Below, one piece after another: positions 34,150-42,791 of a DNA stretch of 64,000 bases (position 1 is its first letter; each line of letters opens with the position of its first letter). Location of the stretch: contig DASREE010000059.1 of the NCBI GenBank assembly GCA_035652235.1, positions 6,741 to 70,740 of the forward strand, written 5' to 3'. The notes below the pieces were generated by a model. That model was given only the letters and a program-made list of their open reading frames with translations. It made no database searches and had not been told where the DNA came from. Position numbers and translations under genes: made by a program. This DNA comes from PALSA-612 sp035652235 (GTDB lineage: Bacteria > Actinomycetota > Thermoleophilia > Gaiellales > Gaiellaceae).

Positions 34150-35933
34150 CGGGCCGGGCGCCGACGGGCAGGGTCGACCCGATCACCTTCGAGGTGTTGC
34201 GGAACGCGTTCATGGCCGTCGTCGACGAGATGGGCCTGATGCTCGAGCGCGTCGGGCACTCGCTCGTCGTCAGCGAGGGTCGCGACTTCAGCGCCGCCAT
34301 CTGCGACGCGGACGGGCGCATGGTCGCCGAGGGCAAGGAGGACCTCCCGGCACACGTCGGCACCCTGCCGCACACGGTGAAGGCGGTCATCTCGTGGATC
34401 GGACGCGACGACATCCACGAGGGCGACGTGTTCGTCATGAACGACGCCTTCCTGGGCGGCACCCACTGCCAGGACGTGCGCACGATCATGCCCGTCTTCC
34501 GCGACGGCCGGCTGGTGGCGTTCGTGCAGAACTCGGCGCACTGGTCGGACGCGGGCGGGCCGGTTCCCGGCAGCTTCCACGCCGAAGCGCCGTCCACCTA
34601 CGGGGAGGCGCTGTACATCCCACCGATCCACCTCGTGCGCGAGGGCGAGCTGGACGACGAGGTGCTGCGCTTCATCCTGCGCAACGTGCGCGTCCCGGAG
34701 ACGACGCAGGGCGACGCGTTCGCCCAGATCGCGTCGTGCCGCACGGGCGAGGCGCGCCTGCAGGCGCTCATGGACAAGTACGGCGTCGACCTGGTCACGC
34801 TGGAGATGGAGGAGCTGATCCGCTACTCGGAGGCGCTGCTGCGCGAGGAGTTCCGCGCGCTCCCCGACGGCACGTACGCGTTCGAGGACGCCGTCGACTT
34901 CGACCCGATGGGTGACCGCGCGACGCCGGTCAGGATCCGCGTCGCGATCACGATCGACGGCGACCGGGCCACCTACGACCTGTCCGGCAGCGACCCGCAG
35001 GCGGTCGGCGCGATCAACTCCACCCGCTCGATGGCGCAGTCGGCGCTCGTCGTCGCGACGAAGGCGATCTTCCCGCACGTGCCGGCGAGCGAGGGCATCT
35101 ACAACGCGATCGACGTCGTCAACCCGGAGGGCCTCGTCACGAACGCACAGTTCCCGCGGCCGATCTCGGGGGCGTTCGCGACCTCCTACGAGGTGATCTG
35201 CGCGTGCGTGTTCGGCTGCTACCTGCAGGTGCTGCCGGAGCGCTCGATGGCCTGCTCGGGGAACATGACGAACATGGTCGTCGGCGGCTACGATCCCAGG
35301 CCGGGCTACGGCCGCGACTTCGTCATGTACATCTGGAAGGAGGGTGGCTACGGCGCCCGGCCGGGCAAGAAGGACAACCATACCGCCATCAGCCTGTACG
35401 CGTCGGGCACCCGCAACGAGCCGGTCGAGGTGCAGGAGCGCATCTACCCGATTCTCACGCACCGGTACGAGTTCATCACCGACTCGGCCGGCGCGGGCCG
35501 CCACCGGGGCGGCATGGGCGTGACGCGCGACTTCGAGCTGACGCACGGCGACGCCACCCTCTCCGTGCTCGGCAGCCGGGGCGTCGAGCCGGTCTGGGGC
35601 TGGGAGGGCGGCCACGCGGCGCTCGGCAGCGGCCTGATCCACGACTGGGGCGGGCCCGAGGAGCTCGAGGTCGGCGTCATGCGCTCCGGCGTCCAGGCGA
35701 GGAAGGGTGCGCTCATCCGCTTCTGGGAGGGCGGCGGCGGCGGCTGGCAGGACCCGGCCACGCGCCCACCCGAGTGGGTGCTCGAGGACGTGATCGACGG
35801 CTTCGTCTCGATCGAGGCGGCGCGCGAGACCTACCGCGTGGCCGTGCGGGTCGTGGACGAGGACGCGGCGCTGTACGAGGTCGACCAGGACGAGACGGCA
35901 CGCCTGAGAGGGGAAGGAGGTCGGAAGCAGTGA
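34146..35933 (+). CDS. Hydantoinase/oxoprolinase subunit B (HyuB family), copy 4
   Basis: A 595-residue HyuB protein: VDPITFEVLRNAFMAVVDEMG, DFSAAICDADGRMVAEG, MNDAFLGGTHCQDVRTI and YRVAVRVVDEDAALYEVDQD at the end. GTG at 34146 overlaps the hyuA stop; its own TGA overlaps the GTG of the coxL-like gene. A GGGGAAGGAGG inside its last codons serves as ribosome site for that gene, so the hydantoinase and the hydroxylase are made together. Confidence 0.9.
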   Translation: MTGRAPTGRVDPITFEVLRNAFMAVVDEMGLMLERVGHSLVVSEGRDFSAAICDADGRMVAEGKEDLPAHVGTLPHTVKAVISWIGRDDIHEGDVFVMNDAFLGGTHCQDVRTIMPVFRDGRLVAFVQNSAHWSDAGGPVPGSFHAEAPSTYGEALYIPPIHLVREGELDDEVLRFILRNVRVPETTQGDAFAQIASCRTGEARLQALMDKYGVDLVTLEMEELIRYSEALLREEFRALPDGTYAFEDAVDFDPMGDRATPVRIRVAITIDGDRATYDLSGSDPQAVGAINSTRSMAQSALVVATKAIFPHVPASEGIYNAIDVVNPEGLVTNAQFPRPISGAFATSYEVICACVFGCYLQVLPERSMACSGNMTNMVVGGYDPRPGYGRDFVMYIWKEGGYGARPGKKDNHTAISLYASGTRNEPVEVQERIYPILTHRYEFITDSAGAGRHRGGMGVTRDFELTHGDATLSVLGSRGVEPVWGWEGGHAALGSGLIHDWGGPEELEVGVMRSGVQARKGALIRFWEGGGGGWQDPATRPPEWVLEDVIDGFVSIEAARETYRVAVRVVDEDAALYEVDQDETARLRGEGGRKQ

Positions 35934-38317
35934 GCTACGTCGGCCAGGCGGTTCCGAGCTCGACGAACACCCGCCTCGTCGCCGGGCGGGGGCAGTTCGT
36001 CGACGATGTGCAGCTTCCCGGCATGACCTACGCGGCCATCCTGCGCAGCCCGCTCGCGCACGCGCGCATCCGCTCGATCGACACCTCGCGCGCCGAGGCG
36101 CTGCCGGGCGTCCTCTGCGTCCTCACCGGCCGCGAGGTGCTCGAGGGGATGAACCCGATCCCGGAGACGTACGACACGGCGGCGGTCGGTGCGAAGGGCG
36201 TCAGGTGGTACGCCCTCTGCGTCGACCGCGCCCGCTACGTGGGCGAGGCGGTGGCCGCGGTCGTCGCCGAGGACACGTTCACGGCCTACGCGGCGCTCGA
36301 CCTGATCGAGGTGGACTACGAGGAGCTGCCGGTCGTGGCCGATCCCGAGCAGGCGATGCAGCCCGGGGCGCCGCTCGTCGAGCCCGACTGGGGCGACAAC
36401 ATCATGGCCAGCAGGGACATCGTCCTCGGCGACCCGGACGCCGCCTTCGCCGAGGCCGACGGCGTCGTCTCCGGCACCGTCCGCTCGGCCCGTATCACCG
36501 GGACGGCGATCGAGCCGCGCGGCTGTGTGGCCGCCTACGACCCCTACGACGACTCGCTCACCTTCTGGGACTCGACGCAGAATCCGCACCCGCTGCGCAA
36601 CTACCTGGCCGAGACGCTGGGCATGCCGGACACGTCGATCCGCGTCATCCAGCCGAACGTCGGCGGCGGCTTCGGCCTCAAGATCCCGACCTTCCAGGAG
36701 GAGCCGCTCGTCGCCTTCCTGGCGCGGAAGCTGAAGCGCCCGGTGAAGTGGATCGAGCAGCGGACGGAGAACTTCTGGACGGGCGGCCACGCCCGGGACA
36801 CCCGCTTCCGCTACGAGGCGGCGTACAAGGCGGACGGTACCGTCACGGGGATCCGCCTGGAGGTGATCGCCGACGTGGGCGCGCCGAGCGCCCTGTGCGG
36901 CTGGGGCATGTCGTTCGTGACCTGGTACTGCCTGCCGTGCGTCTACAAGATCCCGAACTCGGAGACGCACCTGCGCTCGGTCGTGACGAACAAGTGCCCC
37001 TGGAACGCCTACCGCGGCTACGGGAAGGACGCGGCCTCCTTCCTGATGGACCGGATCATGGACCACATCGCCCGGGAGACGGGGATCGACCGAGCCGAGG
37101 TGCGGTTCAAGAACTTCATCCCGCCGGACGAGTTCCCGTTCCCGCAGGTGTCGGGCGCGATGATCGACAGCGGCGACTACGCGAAGGCGCTGCGCACGGT
37201 GCTGGACATGATCGACTACGAGGGCTTCCCCGCCCGGCAGGAGGCGGCGCGCCGGGAGGGGCGCTACCTGGGCCTCGGCCTCGGCCAGGAGCTGATCCCG
37301 GAGGGCTGCTCGATGCCCGGCTCGCTCCTCCTGAACGGGTGCGACGGCACCGAGGTGCGGGTCAGCCCGACCGGCGAGGTGACCGTCCTCACCGGCGTCA
37401 CGTCGCCCGGCAGCGGCAACGAGACGGGGATCGCGCAGATCGTCGCAGACGCGCTCGGGTGCCGGCTCGACCGCATCCGCGTCGTCCAGGGCGACACGGA
37501 GGCCTGCCCGTGGGGCTTCGGCAACTACAGCGCCCGCAGCGTGATCATCGGAGGCTCGGCGGCGCACCTCGCCGCGACGGACGTGAAGGAGAAGATGCTG
37601 CGGGTGGCGGCGAACATGCTCGAGGCCTCGCCGGACGACCTCGAGGCGGTGGACGGCCGCATCTTCGTCCGCGGCACACCCGACCGCTCCGTCACGCACG
37701 ACGAGGTCGCGCACGAGGTGTACCGCAACCCGCACGGCCCGAACATGGAGGGGATCGAGCCGGCGCTCGAGGCGCAGCGCCACTTCAAGATCGACAACGT
37801 CTACCACCAGCCGGAGACGCAGGGGCGCTTCAGCGCCTACCCGTCGTGGCCGAACGGCGTCGCCGCCTGCATCGTCGAGGTCGACCCCGAGACCGGCGTC
37901 GTCGACATCCTGCGCTACTGCATGGTGCACGACGCCGGGGTGATCGTGAACCCGCTGCTCGCGGAGGCGAACCTGCACGGCGGCGTCGCGCAGGGCCTCG
38001 GCGCGGCGCTGTACGAGCAGATCGCCTACGACGAGGACGCCCAGCCGCTGACGGCGACGTTCATGGACTACACGATCCCGACGGCGGTGGAGGTGCCGAC
38101 GATCGAGCTCGCTCACCAGCAGACGCCGACCCCGTTCACGCCGCTCGGGACGAAGGGTGTCGGCGAGTCGGGCGTGGGCGCGCCGCTCGGCGCGCTGTGC
38201 AGCGCGATCGAGAACGCGCTGCCCGAGCTCGATCTGCGGCTGACCGAGCTGCCGCTGACCCCGAGCCGGGTGTGGACGGCGATCCAGCAGGCGCAGAAGG
38301 CGGTGGCGGCCGGATGA
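35930..38317 (+). CDS. Molybdenum hydroxylase large subunit (CoxL/xanthine dehydrogenase-like)
   Basis: A 795-residue molybdopterin subunit. The order of motifs matches the family: VAGRGQFVDDVQLPGM at the start, PRGCVAAYDPYDDSLTFWDS, QPNVGGGFGLKI, the active-site loop AYRGYGK (residues 360-366) and the catalytic glutamate in KGVGESGVG (about E746). True CO dehydrogenase (form I) has AYxCSFR with a copper-binding cysteine; that is absent here, so CO is not the substrate. It hydroxylates an aromatic or N-heterocyclic carbon with water as oxygen source. The medium and small subunits follow immediately. Start GTG overlaps hyuB. Confidence 0.92.
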   Translation: MSYVGQAVPSSTNTRLVAGRGQFVDDVQLPGMTYAAILRSPLAHARIRSIDTSRAEALPGVLCVLTGREVLEGMNPIPETYDTAAVGAKGVRWYALCVDRARYVGEAVAAVVAEDTFTAYAALDLIEVDYEELPVVADPEQAMQPGAPLVEPDWGDNIMASRDIVLGDPDAAFAEADGVVSGTVRSARITGTAIEPRGCVAAYDPYDDSLTFWDSTQNPHPLRNYLAETLGMPDTSIRVIQPNVGGGFGLKIPTFQEEPLVAFLARKLKRPVKWIEQRTENFWTGGHARDTRFRYEAAYKADGTVTGIRLEVIADVGAPSALCGWGMSFVTWYCLPCVYKIPNSETHLRSVVTNKCPWNAYRGYGKDAASFLMDRIMDHIARETGIDRAEVRFKNFIPPDEFPFPQVSGAMIDSGDYAKALRTVLDMIDYEGFPARQEAARREGRYLGLGLGQELIPEGCSMPGSLLLNGCDGTEVRVSPTGEVTVLTGVTSPGSGNETGIAQIVADALGCRLDRIRVVQGDTEACPWGFGNYSARSVIIGGSAAHLAATDVKEKMLRVAANMLEASPDDLEAVDGRIFVRGTPDRSVTHDEVAHEVYRNPHGPNMEGIEPALEAQRHFKIDNVYHQPETQGRFSAYPSWPNGVAACIVEVDPETGVVDILRYCMVHDAGVIVNPLLAEANLHGGVAQGLGAALYEQIAYDEDAQPLTATFMDYTIPTAVEVPTIELAHQQTPTPFTPLGTKGVGESGVGAPLGALCSAIENALPELDLRLTELPLTPSRVWTAIQQAQKAVAAG

Positions 38318-39141
38318 TCTCGCAGGAGCTCGAGTTCCACGCCCCGGCCACGCTCGAGGAGGCGGTCGAGCTGCTCGGCCGCCGCGACGAGTGCAAGCTG
38401 CTCGCCGGGGGCATGAGCCTGGTGCCGGCGATGAACCTGGGCCTCGCACGGCCGGCGGCGGTCGTGTCGCTGAACCACGTCGCCGGGCTCGAGTACGTGC
38501 AGGAAGGCGACGAGGCGATCCGCATCGGCGCCATGACCCGCCATGCGCGCGTCGCCTCCGACCCGGCGATCGGCCGCGCCTTCCCGCTCCTTGCCAGGGC
38601 CGCCTCGGTGATCGGCGACGTCCAGGTGCGCAATCGCGGCACGATCGGGGGCTCGGTCGCCCACGCCGACCCGGCGGCCGACTACCTGCCGGTGCTGCTC
38701 GCGCTCGGCGCCACCTTCCGGCTCGTCGGCCCCGCGGGCGAGCGGCGGGTGCCGGCGCGGGAGTTCTTCCGCGGCGTGATGGAGACGGCGCTCGCCGCCG
38801 ACGAGATCCTCGCCGAGGTCGAGCTGCCGCGGCTGTCGGACGGGACGGGCTCCGCCTACCTGAGGCTGGCCCGGCTGGAGGGGAGCTTCCCCATCGCCAA
38901 CGCGGCGGCGATCGTCGACGGCGGACAGGCGGTGGTGGCGGTCGGAGGCGCCACCGCGGCCCCGTTCCTCGTCGAGCTGGACGGAGGCGAGTCGTCCGAG
39001 GAGATCGAGGCGAAGGCGCGAGCGGGCGCCGAGGGAGCGTTCGCCGACCTGTCCGCCTCGGCCGAGTACCGCAGGGCGATGGCCGCCGTCTACGCGCGCC
39101 GTGCGTTCGAGGCCGCCGCGGCGGCGAGAGGAGGAAGCTGA
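38314..39141 (+). CDS. Molybdenum hydroxylase FAD-binding subunit (CoxM-like)
   Basis: A 275-residue FAD subunit: FHAPATLEEAVELLGRR, LLAGGMSLVPAMNLGLARP, the FAD motif RNRGTIGGSVAHADPAADY and the C-terminal domain SAYLRLARLEGSFPIANAA. All blocks missing from the decayed relative at 21081-21692 are intact here. ATG overlaps the large-subunit stop; one base separates it from the small-subunit gene. It passes electrons from the two iron-sulfur clusters of the small subunit to the final acceptor. Confidence 0.92.
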   Translation: MISQELEFHAPATLEEAVELLGRRDECKLLAGGMSLVPAMNLGLARPAAVVSLNHVAGLEYVQEGDEAIRIGAMTRHARVASDPAIGRAFPLLARAASVIGDVQVRNRGTIGGSVAHADPAADYLPVLLALGATFRLVGPAGERRVPAREFFRGVMETALAADEILAEVELPRLSDGTGSAYLRLARLEGSFPIANAAAIVDGGQAVVAVGGATAAPFLVELDGGESSEEIEAKARAGAEGAFADLSASAEYRRAMAAVYARRAFEAAAAARGGS

Positions 39142-39142
39142 C

Positions 39143-39634
39143 ATGCGCATGCCCCTGACGCTCACCGTCAACGGGACGAGGCACTCGCTGCAGATCGACA
39201 CCCGCCAGACGCTCGTCGGCCTGCTCCGCGAGCAGCTGCGGCTGACCGGAACGCACGTCGGCTGCTCGACCGGGAACTGCGGGGCATGCACCGTCCTGCT
39301 CGACGGCGAGACGGTCAAGTCGTGCTCGATCCTCGCCGCGGACGTCGAGGGCTCGGAGGTGGCCACGATCGAGTCGCTCTCCTCGGGCGCCGACGACCTG
39401 CACCCGATCCAGCGGGCGTTCGTCTCCAGGCAGGGCCTCCAGTGCGGCTTCTGCACCCCGGGCATGGTCCTGTCGGCGCTCCACCTGCTCGAGCGGAACC
39501 CCGACCCGAGCGAGGACGAGGTGCGCCACGCGCTCGCCGGCAACCTCTGCCGCTGCACGGGCTACCAGCTCGTCGTCACGTCCGTTCTCGAGGCCGCGAG
39601 GCTGATGCGCGAGGGCGCGCCGGCCGCCGCGTAG
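39143..39634 (+). CDS. Molybdenum hydroxylase iron-sulfur subunit (CoxS-like)
   Basis: A 163-residue protein with an N-terminal plant-type [2Fe-2S] domain (CSTGNCGACTVLLDG) and a C-terminal [2Fe-2S] domain (QCGFCTPGM ... NLCRCTGYQ). Length and cysteine pattern match CoxS. The ATG at 39143 is preceded by GAGGAAG within the end of coxM; a further upstream ATG in the same frame would add only an antisense-like Arg-rich stretch. Confidence 0.93.
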   Translation: MRMPLTLTVNGTRHSLQIDTRQTLVGLLREQLRLTGTHVGCSTGNCGACTVLLDGETVKSCSILAADVEGSEVATIESLSSGADDLHPIQRAFVSRQGLQCGFCTPGMVLSALHLLERNPDPSEDEVRHALAGNLCRCTGYQLVVTSVLEAARLMREGAPAAA

Positions 39635-39643
39635 GAGGAAGCA

Positions 39644-40651
39644 ATGAAGATCAGCGCCCAGTTCATGCCGGGAGACCTGCCCGTCTTCCTCGACTCGGTT
39701 CGCAAGGCCGAGGAGGCGGGCTACGCGCGCGCCTACCTCGTCGAGGGCCAGCTCCTGTGGCGCGACGTGTACGTGTACATGACCCACGGGCTGGCCGCGA
39801 CCGAGCGGATCGTGTTCGGCACGGCCGTGACCAATCCGCGGACGAGGCACTACAGCGTCATCGCGAGCGCGCACGCGACGCTCGCCGAGCTCCACCCGGG
39901 GCGCGTCGTGCTCGGCATGGGCCGCGGCGACAACGCCGTGCGCACGCTCGGCCTGAAGCAGGTGTCCACCAGCCAGCTGCGCGAGGTCGCGCCCAAGCTC
40001 AGGGAGCTGATGGCCGGCCGCGCCGTCGACTGCGACGGCACGGACATCCGCATCCAGTGGGCGAGCGAGGCGATCGGCAAGGTGCCCGTGATGCTGTCCG
40101 CCTCGGGCCCGCGCACCCTGCGCATGGCGGGCGCCGTCGCCGACATCGTCATGCTCCAGGTCGGGGTCAACCCGGAGGCGGTCAAGTGGGCGGTCGACAT
40201 CGTCAAGGCGGGTGCCGAGGAGGCCGGCCGCGATCCCGGCGACGTCGAGACCACCCTGTACACGGCCATGTGGGTGTCGGACGACCTGGACGAGGCGCGC
40301 AGCCAGACGCGCTGGGCGGCCGCATGCGCGGCCAACCACGTCGCCGACGTGATGCGAAACGTCCCCGACCACGGTATGCCGGAGGCGCTCACCCGACTCG
40401 CTGCGCTGCGCGGCGACCACTACGACTACGCGAGCCACCTCGACCCGTCCGTCGAGCGGTCGGAGTACCCGGACGAGGTGATCGACGACTTCGCGTTCAA
40501 CGGCCCGCCCGAGCGGATCGTCGACATGCTCCGTGCGCTCGCCGCCGTCGGTCTGGACGAGGTCGCGCCGTGCTACCTGAACGGCCGGCTCGACGAGATG
40601 GACGTCGTCGGGCGCGAGATCATCCCGGCGGTGTCGGCGCTCGCGGCGTGA
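39644..40651 (+). CDS. LLM class F420-dependent oxidoreductase (luciferase-like), copy 2
   Basis: A 335-residue protein of the F420-dependent methylene-H4MPT-reductase/LLM type: MKISAQFMPGDLPVFLDSVR, VFGTAVTNPRTRHYSV, LAELHPGRVVLGMGRGDNAV and NGPPERIVDMLRALAAVGLD. It starts nine bases after coxS, preceded by AGGAGGAAG. Only distantly similar to the copy at 21689. Probably a further redox step on the same substrate. F420 use is a family inference. Confidence 0.88.
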   Translation: MKISAQFMPGDLPVFLDSVRKAEEAGYARAYLVEGQLLWRDVYVYMTHGLAATERIVFGTAVTNPRTRHYSVIASAHATLAELHPGRVVLGMGRGDNAVRTLGLKQVSTSQLREVAPKLRELMAGRAVDCDGTDIRIQWASEAIGKVPVMLSASGPRTLRMAGAVADIVMLQVGVNPEAVKWAVDIVKAGAEEAGRDPGDVETTLYTAMWVSDDLDEARSQTRWAAACAANHVADVMRNVPDHGMPEALTRLAALRGDHYDYASHLDPSVERSEYPDEVIDDFAFNGPPERIVDMLRALAAVGLDEVAPCYLNGRLDEMDVVGREIIPAVSALAA

Positions 40652-40679
40652 GGCGCGCCCGGCGGAGGGAGGCGACGAG

Positions 40680-41099
40680 GTGAGGAGGCTGGCGATGGCG
40701 GGTTGGGTAGTCCCGACGCTCTTCTACATCGTGTTCCTCGGGGCATCGGGCGTGACGACGAAGCTCGCGCTGCGCACGATCACCTGGGAGCAGATGGTGC
40801 TGTGGGTGCCGATCGTGTACGTGGGCGTGTCCGTCGTCCTGCTCGCGACCGGGACGCGCTTCCCGCTCGGGGCGGGCGGCGGCTGGGCGGCGCTGACGGC
40901 CGTCTGCGTGGCCGCGGCGCTCGTCCTCTTCTTCATTGCGCTCACGCACGGCGAGGCGGCCACCGTCGTCCCGGTCAGCTCCGTCTACCCGCTCGTCACG
41001 CTGGCCGGCGCGGCGCTGTTCTTGTCCGAGCAGGTGACGGTCGTCCGTGGGCTCGGCACCGCGCTCGTCGTCGCCGGCGTCGTGCTCCTGGCGCGGTAG
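40680..41099 (+). CDS. Small EamA/DMT family transporter
   Basis: A 139-residue membrane protein with four to five hydrophobic segments forming a single EamA unit: LFYIVFLGASGVTTKLALR, GVSVVLLATG, EAATVVPVSSVYPLVTLAG and a final TALVVAGVVLLAR. Single-unit EamA proteins work as dimers. The start is a GTG at 40680, or an ATG at 40695. Likely exports or imports a small metabolite of the pathway; it lies between the LLM gene and an SDR, in the same direction. Confidence 0.8.
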   Translation: MRRLAMAGWVVPTLFYIVFLGASGVTTKLALRTITWEQMVLWVPIVYVGVSVVLLATGTRFPLGAGGGWAALTAVCVAAALVLFFIALTHGEAATVVPVSSVYPLVTLAGAALFLSEQVTVVRGLGTALVVAGVVLLAR

Positions 41100-41108
41100 A
41101 GTCGGCGC

Positions 41109-41882
41109 GTGTTCTCGCTCGAGGGACGCGTCGCCGTCGTGACCGGGTCTGCCTCGGGGATCGGCGCCGCGACCGCGCGCGTGTTCGCGCAGGCGGGGGC
41201 CGACGTCGTCTGCGGCTGGTTTCCGGGCGATCCGCACGACGTCGGGCCGACCGCGGCCGCCGTCGAGGCGGCCGGCCGCCGCGCGCTCGTCGCCGAGGTG
41301 GACGTGTCGGACACGGGCTCCGTCGAGCGGATGGTCGCCGCCGCGGTCGGTGAGCTCGGGCGGCTCGACGTCGTGGTCGCGAACGCGGCGATCGCGCGCG
41401 ACGTGCCCGCGGCCGAGCTCGACGACGAGCGCTGGGAGGCCCTGCTGCAGGTCGACCTGACCGGTGTCTTCCGCTGCTTCCGGGCGGCGGTGCCGCACAT
41501 GCTCGAGGCGGGCTTCGGGCGCCTGCTCGCGACGAGCTCGATCGCCGGCGCCTTCCAGGGCTGGGCGCGGCACGCCCACTACACGGCGGCGAAGGGCGGG
41601 ATCGTCGGCCTCGTCCGCTCGCTCGCCGTCGAGCTCGGACCGCACGGGATCACGGCGAACGCGGTCGCTCCCGGCGTGATCGAGACGCCGCAGAGCCTCG
41701 ACGCGGTCAACTCGCTCGGCCCCGAGGGGGTGGCCGAGTTCGCCGCGCGCGTCCCCGTGGGCCGCAACGGACAGCCGGAGGACATCGCCCACGCCTTCCT
41801 CTTCCTGGCGAGCGAGGAGGCGTCCTTCCTCACCGGTCAGGTGCTGCTCGTGGACGGCGGCGTCTCGCTGTCGCTGACGTAG
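41109..41882 (+). CDS. SDR family oxidoreductase
   Basis: A 257-residue short-chain dehydrogenase with TGSASGIGAATARV, the catalytic serine in ATSSIAGAF, YTAAK and ITANAVAPGVIET. GTG start nine bases after the EamA-type gene. A FabG-like enzyme, probably the last catalytic member of the hyuAB-cox operon; substrate unknown. Confidence 0.88.
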   Translation: MFSLEGRVAVVTGSASGIGAATARVFAQAGADVVCGWFPGDPHDVGPTAAAVEAAGRRALVAEVDVSDTGSVERMVAAAVGELGRLDVVVANAAIARDVPAAELDDERWEALLQVDLTGVFRCFRAAVPHMLEAGFGRLLATSSIAGAFQGWARHAHYTAAKGGIVGLVRSLAVELGPHGITANAVAPGVIETPQSLDAVNSLGPEGVAEFAARVPVGRNGQPEDIAHAFLFLASEEASFLTGQVLLVDGGVSLSLT

Positions 41883-41893
41883 AGTCCGGCACG

Positions 41894-42787
41894 ATGCGCT
41901 CGCGGGCGGCAATCGTCGCCGTCGTCTTGGCGCTCGCGGCCGGTGCCGCGGCGGACGGGTCAGCGACGCGCTCCGCGCCGGCCCCGCCCTGCGGGATCGC
42001 ACGGCGGGCGCCGCACGTGTACCGGCACGTGCTCCTGCTCGTCCTCGAGAACCACGCCTTCACCGAGGTCGCCGGCTCGTCTCCGTACCTGACCGGGCTC
42101 GCGCGCAGCTGCGGCCTCGCCGACCGGTACTTCGCGGTTGCGCATCCCAGCCTCCCCAACTACCTCGCCCTCACCTCGGGAAGCACGGACGGGATCTCGA
42201 GCGACTGCACCGCGTGCTCCGTCTCCGCAAGGTCGCTCTTCGAGCAGGTCGGCGCCGGGTGGCGCTCCTACCTCGAGTCGCTGCCCTCGCGCGGCTACAC
42301 GGGCGCGTCCTCCGGCGACTACGCGAAGAGGCACAACCCGGCCGCCTACTACGCGCGGATCGCCGCCCGCTACGCGACGAACGCCGTCCCCCTGGAAAGC
42401 CGGACAGCCGGATTGCTGCACGACCTCGCCCGCGACCGGCTGCCGCGCTTCGCGCTGATCGTGCCGAACCTCTGCCACGACGAGCACGACTGCTCGGTCG
42501 CGACCGGCGACGCCTGGCTTCGTCGCTACGTCCCGCGGATCCTCCGCTCGCGTGCCTACCGGGCCGGCGGGACCGCGCTCTTCGTCACCTACGACGAGGG
42601 CACAGGCGCGGACAACCGAGTCTACACCGTCGTCGCGAGCGCGACGACGAGGCCGGGCACCGTCGTCTCGACGCGCTTCGACCACTACTCGCTGCTGCGG
42701 ACGATCGAGAGCCTGCTCGGCCTTCCCTGCCTCGCGCACGCCTGCGGCTCCGGGACCGCGTCGATGCGCGCCGGGTTCGGCCTGTAG
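41894..42787 (+). CDS. Secreted phosphoesterase family protein
   Basis: A 297-residue protein with an N-terminal signal peptide (MRSRAAIVAVVLALAAGAAA) and the phosphoesterase (PF04185-like) motifs LLVLENHAF, AHPSLPNYLALTSGS and FVTYDEGTGADNRV. The conserved Glu-Asn pair and the His/Asp cluster at NLCHDEHDC agree with a metal-dependent phosphatase or phospholipase-C-like enzyme outside the membrane. It contains several cysteines that probably form disulfides. Eleven bases after the SDR, but its role with that operon is not obvious. It ends four bases before a convergent gene, with no terminator between. Confidence 0.82.
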   Translation: MRSRAAIVAVVLALAAGAAADGSATRSAPAPPCGIARRAPHVYRHVLLLVLENHAFTEVAGSSPYLTGLARSCGLADRYFAVAHPSLPNYLALTSGSTDGISSDCTACSVSARSLFEQVGAGWRSYLESLPSRGYTGASSGDYAKRHNPAAYYARIAARYATNAVPLESRTAGLLHDLARDRLPRFALIVPNLCHDEHDCSVATGDAWLRRYVPRILRSRAYRAGGTALFVTYDEGTGADNRVYTVVASATTRPGTVVSTRFDHYSLLRTIESLLGLPCLAHACGSGTASMRAGFGL

Positions 42788-42791
42788 CCGG

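Noticed and set aside
35930..39634. Aerobic carbon monoxide dehydrogenase (CoxLMS proper)
   Set aside because: The large subunit lacks the AYxCSFR loop with the copper-binding cysteine; AYRGYGK indicates another molybdenum hydroxylase.
35831..40438. 1535-residue open frame antisense to coxL/M/S, and similar long frames such as 44642-47746 and 57520-60354
   Set aside because: They consist of Arg, His, Val, Ala and Asp-rich sequence with no family motifs and lie opposite well-supported genes; the high G+C content makes such frames common.
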